Shown here: one piece after another, positions 1 to 5,674 of the stretch | Layout: each line of letters begins with the position of its first letter | How positions within the stretch are numbered: position 1 is the stretch's first letter | From: an uncultured Labedella sp. | GTDB lineage: Bacteria; Actinomycetota; Actinomycetes; Actinomycetales; Microbacteriaceae | Direction: 5' to 3' | Assembly (NCBI GenBank): GCA_934636065.1 | Contig: CAKTZW010000104.1 | Span: forward strand, 1-6,635 | DNA length: 6,635 nt | Translations under genes and position numbers: made by a program | Notes under the pieces: model-generated | Database searches by the model: none | What the model saw: only the letters and a program-made list of their open reading frames with translations | What the model was told of the DNA's origin: nothing

Positions 1-150
1 CCCGACGACATCGAACTCCATGACGCGAGACCGCAGCTCGACGAGCAGTCGCGCTTGCAGCGCCGCTGCGCGCGACACCGCAGCACGGCTCGCGACGAGC
101 GCGTCGAGCAGCTCCGTCCGCGAAGCAGTGGACAGGTCGTCGGGGTTCAT
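1..150 (-). CDS. N-terminal fragment of a helical protein, possibly DUF222/HNH endonuclease family (runs off left edge)
   Basis: Reading the minus strand from an ATG at 150 gives 50 codons with no stop before the edge. The product starts MNPDDLSTASRTELL and is one predicted amphipathic helix rich in Ala, Leu and Arg (for example RAAVSRAAALQARLL). About four fifths of its third codon positions are G or C, which is consistent with real coding but lower than in the pilus genes. The pattern resembles the helical N-terminus of actinobacterial DUF222 (13E12-repeat) proteins, which usually end in an HNH nuclease domain. That part lies outside the window, so the family call is inference. No good Shine-Dalgarno site precedes the ATG. 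The frame stays open upstream but shows no obvious better start. It is separated from pilC by 164 nt and is probably not part of the pilus operon. It could also be any coiled-coil protein. Confidence 0.55.
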   Translation of the reverse strand, partial: MNPDDLSTASRTELLDALVASRAAVSRAAALQARLLVELRSRVMEFDVVG

Positions 151-237
151 GCAGGCAGTGAAGCACGCACCACCGACAAACGGATTACGTCCGCGATCAG
201 CACTTTCAGCCTGTGGAGCCCTGCCATCACCAGCGAC

Positions 238-246
238 TGTGGACAA
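238..246 (-). promoter_or_regulatory. Single DnaA-box-like 9-mer (TTGTCCACA)
   Basis: The minus strand reads TTGTCCACA, which is identical to the DnaA-box form preferred in high-GC actinobacteria such as Streptomyces. It is followed 26 bases further along the minus strand by a weaker CTCCACAG match. There is no cluster of boxes, no AT-rich unwinding element and no dnaA or dnaN nearby, so this is not an origin. It may be a chance match or a lone DnaA or regulator site in front of the left-edge gene. Confidence 0.3.
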
Positions 247-272
247 CAAGACGCCGGCCCGAGACTCGACCC

Positions 273-286
273 AGCGCGCCCGCGCT
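273..286 (-). terminator. Weak GC hairpin downstream of pilC, possible terminator
   Basis: On the minus strand AGCGC-GGGC-GCGCT forms a perfect 5-bp stem with a 4-nt loop about 29 nt after the pilC stop. There is no T tract directly behind it; the nearest T-rich stretch (TCTTGTTGTCC) is roughly 20 nt further on. It is the only dyad I see in the right place to end the pil transcript, but the stem is short and such dyads are common by chance in DNA of this GC content. Confidence 0.25.
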
Positions 287-314
287 CCGGCAGCTCGCGC
301 AACGCTCCCCGCGC

Positions 315-1544
315 CTACTCGATCGCGGTGTAGATGCTGAAGATCGGCAGGTAGAGCGCGACGATCATGCCGCCGACGACGACACCGAGGAACGCGATGA
401 GCAGCGGCTCGATGAGCGACGTGAGCTGCGCCGTCGTCGTCTTGACCTCCTGGTCGTAGAAGTCGGCGATCTTGTCGAGCATCTGCTCGAGGGCACCGGA
501 GTCCTCGCCAACGGAGATCATCTGCGTGACCATCGGGGGGAAGACCTTCTCCTCGGTGAGGGGCGTCGAGATGGACTGACCCTGCCGGACGGCGTCCCCG
601 ACGCGCGACAGCGCGCTCTCGACGACCCAATTGCCCGAGGTCTCCCCCACGATCTGCAGCGCCTGCAGGATGGGCACGCCGGCACCGATCATGTCGGAGA
701 AGTTGCGCGCGAAGCGGGCGACCGCGAGTTTCGTCATGAGCGGCCCGAAGACCGGCGCCTTGAGCTTCAGCGGATCGAGGCGCCGACGCACCTTCTCGGT
801 GTTCTTGTTCCGACCCCACCACACGCTGAACCCGATCGACGCCACGAGGAGCAGCGGCGCGAGCCACACCATCTGCTTCGACAGCACGACGAGCAGCATG
901 GTCGGAACGGGGAGATCCGCCCCGAAGCCCGCGAACATCGTCTCGAAGATCGGCACGATGAAGATGAGCATCGCCGCGACCGACACGATGCACATGATGA
1001 TGACGATGACGGGGTACGTCATCGCGGACTTGATGCTGTCGCGCAGCTCGACTTCCTTCTCGAAGTTCGTGGCGACGGTCGAGAGCGCGTCGTCGAGGAA
1101 GCCGCCCGTCTCCCCCGCCCGCACCATGTTGATCATGATGGGCGGGAAGTCGCGGGGGTGCTTGCGCATCGCGTCGGACAGGGACGTGCCCGACTCGACG
1201 TCGTCGCGGACGCGCGCGAGGATCTTCGCGAGCGCGGCGGACTCGGTCTGCTCGGCGAGGATCGTGAGCGTGCGCAGCAGCGAGAGGCCGGCGCCCGACA
1301 TCGTCGACATCTGCCGACTCATGACGGCGAGGTCCTTGAGCGTGACCCCCTTGGACAGCCCGGGGATCGTGTTCTCGCGGTTGAAGCCCGTTCCGTCCGG
1401 CGCCGGCTGGATCGACACGGGCGACAGCCCCATGACACGGAGGCGGGACGCGACCTGCGCCTCACTCGTCGCGTCGACGCGTCCCTTGACGATCTTCCCG
1501 CTCGCGTCACGCCCCTTGTAGGCGTACCCGGTCATCGTGGGCAT
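315..1544 (-). CDS. pilC: Type IV pilus inner-membrane platform protein PilC (GspF family)
   Basis: This 409-aa polytopic membrane protein is the platform on which the PilB and PilT ATPases act to add or remove pilin. Its length is normal for PilC/GspF. A short N-terminal segment (MPTMTGYAYKGRDASGK) matches the usual YxYKGxDxxGKxxxG opening. Two T2SSF repeats follow, at about 74-197 and 277-399. They carry the matching motifs AGETGGFLDDAL (143-154) and VGEDSGALEQML (345-356), the internal duplication typical of the family. Hydrophobic segments lie near 175-199, 215-243 and 375-402. The ATG at 1544 is preceded by GGGGG with 6 nt of spacing; a second ATG three codons in is less well placed. It starts 73 nt after the pilT stop and is the last pilus gene in the window. 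A prepilin gene often follows pilC in such clusters but is not seen here. The family call is secure. Confidence 0.96.
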   Translation of the reverse strand: MPTMTGYAYKGRDASGKIVKGRVDATSEAQVASRLRVMGLSPVSIQPAPDGTGFNRENTIPGLSKGVTLKDLAVMSRQMSTMSGAGLSLLRTLTILAEQTESAALAKILARVRDDVESGTSLSDAMRKHPRDFPPIMINMVRAGETGGFLDDALSTVATNFEKEVELRDSIKSAMTYPVIVIIMCIVSVAAMLIFIVPIFETMFAGFGADLPVPTMLLVVLSKQMVWLAPLLLVASIGFSVWWGRNKNTEKVRRRLDPLKLKAPVFGPLMTKLAVARFARNFSDMIGAGVPILQALQIVGETSGNWVVESALSRVGDAVRQGQSISTPLTEEKVFPPMVTQMISVGEDSGALEQMLDKIADFYDQEVKTTTAQLTSLIEPLLIAFLGVVVGGMIVALYLPIFSIYTAIE

Positions 1545-1595
1545 GGCGCACCCCCGCTGCCGGCGACGATCGAGGCCGTGTCCACGGCGCGACCT

Positions 1596-1629
1596 GCGGT
1601 CACGAGGCGCCCCGCGGTCACGAGGCGCC
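1596..1629. repeat. Tandem repeat (two 16-bp copies, period 18) duplicating the pilT stop region
   Basis: The 16-bp unit gcggtcacgaggcgcc occurs at 1596-1611 and again at 1614-1629, a period of 18 bp. The second copy covers the last codons and TGA stop of pilT. Because 18 is a multiple of three, the other copy keeps the pilT frame and supplies a second TGA at 1600-1602, six codons after the first, following Pro-Arg-Gly-Ala-Ser. A more degenerate similarity continues into 1578-1595. It is probably a replication-slippage duplication. Confidence 0.85.
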
Positions 1630-3024
1630 TCCCGAGTAGGCGTCGCCGAAGTCGATGCCCGACGCGCGCATCGCCTGCGCCGCCGCCTCGGTGGGCGACT
1701 CGACGCGACCGAGGAGGCGGGCGAAGGCGGCGGGGTCGTGCGCCTTGGCCTCCGCGGCCTTCCGTGTGATCGCTCCCGAGTTCACGAGCTCCGCGAGGTG
1801 CTGGTCCATCGTGTGCATGCCGAGGTCCTTGCCCGCCTGCATCGACGAGATGATCTGATACGTCTTGCCCTCGCGGATGAGGTTTCCGAGCGCCGGGGTC
1901 ATGACGAGGACCTCCGTCGCGACGACGCGACCGGAGCCGCTCGCCTTCGGGACGAGGGTCTGACACACCACGCCCTGGAGCGTCCCCGCCAGCTGCGTGC
2001 GCACCTGGTCCTGCTGATGCGGGGGGAAGACGTCGATGACGCGGTCGATCGTCTGCGCGGCGTCCTGCGTGTGCAGCGTCGCGAACACGAGGTGACCGGT
2101 CTCCGCGGCCGTGAGCGCGACCGAGATCGTCTCGAGGTCGCGCATCTCGCCGATGAGGATGACGTCGGGGTCCTGTCGCAGCACGTGCTTGAGGGCGTTC
2201 GCGAAGCTGCGGGTGTCCTGCCCGACCTCGCGCTGGTTCACGATCGAGAGCTGGTTGGGGTGCATGAACTCGATCGGGTCCTCGACCGTCACGATGTGGT
2301 CGCGCCGCGTCTTGTTGACGAGGTCGATGAGCGCCGCGAGGGTCGTCGACTTGCCGGATCCCGTCGGCCCCGTGACGAGCACGAGCCCGCGGGCGAGCGT
2401 CGCGAACCTCGACACCGAGTCGGGCACGCCGAGCGCGGAGAGCGGCTTGATCTCCGTGGGGATGAGCCGGAAGGCCGCACCGATCGAGCCGCGCTGCTTG
2501 TAGTAGTTGACGCGGAACCGGCTCGCCTCCGTGAGCGGATGGGCGAAGTCGAGTTCGAGGACCTCCTCGAACTGATCGCGCTGGCGGTCGTCGAGGATCG
2601 CGAGGAGCTCGCGGGAGACGACGGCCGCGTCCCACGGTCGCGCTCCGGCGACCGGCTGGAGCCCGCCGCTCACGCGGATCGTCGGCGGGGCGTCGCGCGT
2701 GATGTGGAGGTCGGAGCCGCCGAGCGCGACGAGCTCGTGGAGCGCCTCAGCGAGGGAGACGTCGCGCAACGCCGCGGCGCCTGCCGAGGCGGTCGGGTTC
2801 GACGCCGTCGCGGTGGCGGCCGTCTCGGCCGGCGCCTCGTGCGTATGCCCCTCCTGCGCCTCCGCGGCAGCGGCCGCCGCTGCCGCCGCTTCCGCGAACG
2901 CGTCGCTCTGCGGGGACGACTGCCGCTGGGCGCGCCGCGACAGGGGGCCGGGCTGCCCCGGCGCCCAGCCGGCGGCCTCGTCGCCCGGCGGCGTCACCGG
3001 GATCTCGTAGATGGGGTTGCTCAC
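1618..3024 (-). CDS. pilT: Type IV pilus retraction ATPase PilT, with a long low-complexity N-terminal extension
   Basis: This 468-aa cytoplasmic hexameric ATPase powers pilus retraction by driving pilin disassembly at PilC. The recognisable core begins near 87 (LRDVSLAEALHELV). It includes GGSDLHIT (102-109), Walker A GPTGSGKST (219-227), the Asp box HIVTVEDPIE (243-252), Walker B VILIGEMRD (288-296) and the His box GHLVFATLHTQDA (310-322). ALGNLIREGKTYQI (378-391) is the counterpart of the AIRNLIRE motif that marks PilT rather than PilB. All catalytic motifs look intact. PilT proteins are usually about 350 aa; the excess is residues 1-85, rich in Ala, Pro and Thr with nine consecutive Ala at 46-54, plus a C-terminal tail of about 30 aa. 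The start is a GTG at 3024, with GAGGGAG upstream at 6-nt spacing. It lies 82 nt after pilB and is probably co-transcribed with it. The stop codon is duplicated in the repeat at 1596-1629. Confidence 0.95.
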   Translation of the reverse strand: MSNPIYEIPVTPPGDEAAGWAPGQPGPLSRRAQRQSSPQSDAFAEAAAAAAAAAEAQEGHTHEAPAETAATATASNPTASAGAAALRDVSLAEALHELVALGGSDLHITRDAPPTIRVSGGLQPVAGARPWDAAVVSRELLAILDDRQRDQFEEVLELDFAHPLTEASRFRVNYYKQRGSIGAAFRLIPTEIKPLSALGVPDSVSRFATLARGLVLVTGPTGSGKSTTLAALIDLVNKTRRDHIVTVEDPIEFMHPNQLSIVNQREVGQDTRSFANALKHVLRQDPDVILIGEMRDLETISVALTAAETGHLVFATLHTQDAAQTIDRVIDVFPPHQQDQVRTQLAGTLQGVVCQTLVPKASGSGRVVATEVLVMTPALGNLIREGKTYQIISSMQAGKDLGMHTMDQHLAELVNSGAITRKAAEAKAHDPAAFARLLGRVESPTEAAAQAMRASGIDFGDAYSGGAS

Positions 3025-3106
3025 GCGACGCTCCCTCGATGTCTGCTCGTGATCGTGCTGGGTCGTGATGCGGCGGTGCGCGCCGAACGCGCCGGCGGCT
3101 GCGGCC

Positions 3107-4783
3107 TCACACCGCCACCCGGAGGATCTCCTCGAGCGAGGTGAGCCCGAGCAGCGCCTTGGCGAACCCGTCCTGCCGCAGTGTCAGCATCCCCTGGCGC
3201 TTCGCGACGCGGGCGATGTCGGCCGACGAGGCCCGCTCGACGGTGAGCCGCTCGATCTCCTCGGACACCGCCATCACCTCGTGCAGCGCGATGCGGCCGC
3301 GGTACCCGGTGTTCGAGCACTGCCGGCAGCCGACGGGCGCGAAGAGGCGCAAGGGCTCGCCGTTGGGCCCGGTGGCGGGGAACCCCAGCCGATCGAGCTC
3401 CTCGGCCGAGCTCGACGCCGGCTGCTTGCACCGATCGCACAGCTTCCGCGCGAGCCGCTGGGCGACGACGCAGTCGAGTGCCGAACCCACGAGGAACGGC
3501 TCGATCCCCATCTCGGTGAGGCGCACGACGGCGCTCGGGGCGTCGTTCGTGTGCAGCGTCGACAGCACGAGGTGGCCCGTGAGGGACGCCTCGATCGCGA
3601 TCTGCGCCGTCTCGTGGTCGCGGATCTCGCCGAGCAGGACGACGTCGGGGTCGCTCCGGAGGATCGACCGGAGGGCGCTCGCGAACGTCAAGCCGGCTTT
3701 CGGGTTCACCTGCACCTGGTTGATGCCGTCCATGCGGTACTCGACCGGATCCTCGACGGTGATGACGTTGATCTCGGGTCGCGCCACGGCGCCGAGCGTC
3801 GAGTAGAGCGTGGTCGACTTCCCGGAGCCCGTCGGCCCCGTCACGAGGATCATGCCGTGCGGCTTCGAGATCGCCCGCTCGTACACGGCGTGGTTGCGTT
3901 CGAGCAGGTTGAGGTCGCGGATGCTCATCGCGGTGTTCGAGTTGTCGAGGATCCGCATCACGACCTTCTCCCCCCACACCGTCGGGAGCGTCGCGACGCG
4001 CAGGTCGATCTGACGGCCGCCGTGCACGACCGACATGCGGCCGTCCTGTGGTTTCCGACGCTCGGCGATGTCGATGTCGCTCATGATCTTGAGCCGCGAG
4101 ATCACACCGTTCTGGATCGCCTTCGGTGCGCTCTGCATCTCGTGGAGGACGCCGTCGATGCGATAGCGCACGCGCAGCTCGTGCTCGGCGGGCTCGATGT
4201 GGATGTCGGAGGCCTGGTCCTGAATGGCCTGCGACACGAGGAGGTTCACGACCCGCACGATGGGTGCGTCGTCCTCCGTCGACTCGGTGACGAGCGCGGC
4301 GTCCTGGGTCGAGCTCTCCTCCTCGAGCGTCGTCGTGAGGTCGCTCAGCTCGTCGTCGGCGCGGAGGTATCGATCCATCGCGGCGGCGAGGTCGTGCTTC
4401 TCCGCCATGACCGGTTCGACGACGAGGTGGGTGGCGGCACGGACGTCGTCGAGCGCGAAGACGTTGCCGGGATCGGCGGTCGCGAGCCGGATGCGCCCGT
4501 CCTCGACCCCGATGGGGAGGACGCCGTGGCGGCGGCAGATCGCGGACGAGACCATCGAGACCGCCGTGCGGTCCACCGGGTACTCGAGCAGCTCGACGAA
4601 GTCGAGACCGCGCTGGATGGCGCGCGCTCGGGCGACCTGGGCCTCGGTGAGGACGCCGTTCGCGACGAGGCCGCGGACGACGGCCTCCTCGTCGGCCTGG
4701 TTGCGGCTCATCCGCTCGAGTCGATCGAGGTGCTCGAGCGGCAGGATGCCATGCAGGATGAGCGTTTCCGTCATCGACGCCAC
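3107..4783 (-). CDS. pilB: Type IV pilus assembly ATPase PilB (GspE/PilB family)
   Basis: This roughly 558-aa cytoplasmic ATPase drives pilus extension. An N-terminal MshEN/T2SSE_N-like region (about 5-140) contains two tandem LxxxGxLxxxxLxR-type helical motifs, followed by VLPIGVEDGRIRLATADP. The linker leads to DAPIVRVVNLLVSQAI and ASDIHIEP. Walker A GPTGSGKST is at 316-324, the Asp box VITVEDPVEY at 340-349, Walker B DVVLLGEIRD at 380-389 and the His box GHLVLSTLHTNDA at 403-415. Four zinc-type cysteines, CDRC (449-452) and CRQC (486-489), are typical of PilB/GspE and absent from PilT. I choose the GTG at 4783 because GAGGTGA lies 5 nt before it. A GTG at 4792 would overlap that Shine-Dalgarno site and add only three residues, and the ATG at 4774 is too far away. 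It is the first gene of the pilB-pilT-pilC block, after a 191-nt gap that probably holds its promoter. Confidence 0.95.
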   Translation of the reverse strand: MASMTETLILHGILPLEHLDRLERMSRNQADEEAVVRGLVANGVLTEAQVARARAIQRGLDFVELLEYPVDRTAVSMVSSAICRRHGVLPIGVEDGRIRLATADPGNVFALDDVRAATHLVVEPVMAEKHDLAAAMDRYLRADDELSDLTTTLEEESSTQDAALVTESTEDDAPIVRVVNLLVSQAIQDQASDIHIEPAEHELRVRYRIDGVLHEMQSAPKAIQNGVISRLKIMSDIDIAERRKPQDGRMSVVHGGRQIDLRVATLPTVWGEKVVMRILDNSNTAMSIRDLNLLERNHAVYERAISKPHGMILVTGPTGSGKSTTLYSTLGAVARPEINVITVEDPVEYRMDGINQVQVNPKAGLTFASALRSILRSDPDVVLLGEIRDHETAQIAIEASLTGHLVLSTLHTNDAPSAVVRLTEMGIEPFLVGSALDCVVAQRLARKLCDRCKQPASSSAEELDRLGFPATGPNGEPLRLFAPVGCRQCSNTGYRGRIALHEVMAVSEEIERLTVERASSADIARVAKRQGMLTLRQDGFAKALLGLTSLEEILRVAV

Positions 4784-4974
4784 GTCGGTCACCTCTTCCG
4801 TCCCCGTGGCGGGTCACACCACTCGCGCCGCACGTGCAGGGGTCGCACGTTCGTCGGCCGGAGCAACGCTATTCGAGCGTCACGGCACCGGACAGTCCCG
4901 CAATGTGGTCTCCCCCGTTCGGAGGACGTGCGCATCAGGCGCGTGGAATCCCCGGTCCGGCGACTCCGCTGGCC
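4784..4974. other. Intergenic leader region upstream of pilB
   Basis: This 191-nt non-coding gap separates the membrane-protein pair from pilB. It holds a possible -10 element, the pilB Shine-Dalgarno site (GAGGTGA, 4789-4795 read on the minus strand), an 8-bp palindrome GCACGTGC at 4830-4837 and two CGCACGT heptamers 15 bp apart (4829-4835 and 4844-4850, plus strand). The putative leader can be drawn as a loose stem just before the Shine-Dalgarno site (minus-strand CCCC near 4843 with GGGG near 4804, plus an inner GTG..GCG with CGCCAC). I recognise no known riboswitch. No strong intrinsic terminator follows the gene ending at 4975. Confidence 0.4.
4866..4894 (-). promoter_or_regulatory. Possible promoter of the pilBTC block
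   Basis: On the minus strand TAGCGT (4871 down to 4866) fits the TANNNT pattern of an actinobacterial -10 element. It would give a leader of roughly 75 nt before the pilB GTG. Seventeen nt upstream the -35 position reads TGTCCG, a poor match to TTGACA. The call therefore rests on the -10 and its position only. Confidence 0.25.
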
Positions 4975-5670
4975 TCACGGCTGGTCGGGGAAGATCGACG
5001 CGACGACGTCGCGGAACAGGTTCTCCCGCGGGACGAGCTCGCCGGCCCGGACCGCGCCGGCGATCCACACGCCGTCGCGGAAGAAGTGGGTGTCGGTGCG
5101 GCCATAGGTCACCGGGTCGTCGACGTCGAACGGCATCACCGCGATGCACAGGACCCCACCGGCCACGGGCCCGCAGTCGGCCCCCGCCTCCAACAGCTCC
5201 GTCCGCAGGGCGCGCGCGTCATCGAGTCCGAGCGGGACGACGGAGAACGTCGCCTCGGTGGCCGTCGCGTCCTGCTCCGGCGACGCGAGATCGCATCGGA
5301 GCGCGTCGTCCGCGGCCTCGAGGGCGCCGTCGGCGGGCGCCTGGAGGCGCCGGAGCGGTTCGGCGTCCGCCGGTGCGATCGTGGTCTCGCCGTCGCCGGG
5401 GGCGTCGACGGAGTCCAGCCACGCAGTGCAGTCCGCCGGCAGCTCGACCGGATCGGGCGTCGGGGACGGCGTCGGCGACGCCGCGACCGACGACTCGGCC
5501 GGTCCGGGCGCCGAGGACGCCGTGCCCGCCGGTCCCAGCACGAAGGCGATCGCGCCCGCGACCACCCCGAGCACGAGGCCGATGGCGAGGACGAGGGCGG
5601 TCATCGCTCGGGACGAGCGGCGATCGGCGGTGCGTCGTCCGGTCACGGCGGCAGAGTGTCGTTCCGTCAC
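4975..5670 (-). CDS. Single-pass membrane protein with four-cysteine extracytoplasmic domain (paralogue B)
   Basis: I do not recognise a named family for this 231-aa protein. A basic N-terminus (ERHSAAVTGRRTADRRSSR) is followed by one hydrophobic segment at about 23-46, with no lipobox cysteine. A Pro/Thr/Ser-rich linker (about 48-76, with SPTPSPTPDP) leads to a soluble domain outside the membrane. That domain has Cys at 81, 126, 166 and 175 and the motif HFFRDGVWIAG (195-205). The same features in the same order occur in the upstream neighbour, so the two are distant paralogues; four cysteines suggest two disulfides. The start is a GTG at 5670, only 4 nt after the neighbour's stop, and its GAGGAGG site lies inside the neighbour's last codons, so the two are likely translationally coupled. 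The gene ends 191 nt before pilB. A role in envelope or pilus function is only suggested by position. It has no prepilin cleavage motif. Confidence 0.88.
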   Translation of the reverse strand: MTERHSAAVTGRRTADRRSSRAMTALVLAIGLVLGVVAGAIAFVLGPAGTASSAPGPAESSVAASPTPSPTPDPVELPADCTAWLDSVDAPGDGETTIAPADAEPLRRLQAPADGALEAADDALRCDLASPEQDATATEATFSVVPLGLDDARALRTELLEAGADCGPVAGGVLCIAVMPFDVDDPVTYGRTDTHFFRDGVWIAGAVRAGELVPRENLFRDVVASIFPDQP

Positions 5671-5674
5671 GGGC

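Larger units (their letters stand above)
151..314. other. Intergenic region between pilC and the left-edge gene
   Basis: This 164-nt stretch holds no gene I can support. It should contain the 3' end of the pilus transcript and the promoter of the left-edge gene. I see a weak GC hairpin at 273-286, one TTGTCCACA box at 238-246 and a partial second CTCCACAG match at 211-218 (both boxes read on the minus strand). I could not recognise a convincing -35/-10 pair for the left-edge gene. Confidence 0.5.

Noticed and set aside
211..246. Replication origin or DnaA-box cluster
   Set aside because: There is only one exact box and one partial one, no AT-rich region, and no dnaA/dnaN genes.
1576..1587. 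Short inverted repeat ccgtg-tc-cacgg between pilT and pilC
   Set aside because: The 5-bp arms with a 2-nt centre are too tight for an RNA hairpin and likely chance in GC-rich DNA.
213..1769. Long open frame on the plus strand (518 codons) across pilC
   Set aside because: Its product is dominated by Arg, Asp and His, with no domain, and it is antisense to a certain pilC. Long shadow frames are expected at this GC content.
4784..4792. GTG at 4792 as the start of pilB
   Set aside because: The Shine-Dalgarno-like GAGGTGA overlaps this codon; the GTG at 4783 has proper spacing. The difference is only three residues.
3021..4817. Alternative minus-strand frame overlapping pilB (598 codons)
   Set aside because: It is extremely rich in Arg, Pro and His, and lies in the frame shifted from the true pilB frame, which holds all the ATPase motifs.
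4904..4926. Possible terminator after the gene ending at 4975 (minus strand TCCTCC-GAAC-GGGGGA)
   Set aside because: It is only a 6-bp stem with one G-U pair, no T tract, and about 50 nt after the stop. Not convincing.
1537..5107. Two further long plus-strand frames (1537-3144 and 3065-5107) opposite pilT and pilB
   Set aside because: The composition is shadow-like (Arg/Asp/His-rich) and they overlap genes with complete catalytic motifs on the other strand. No plausible family.
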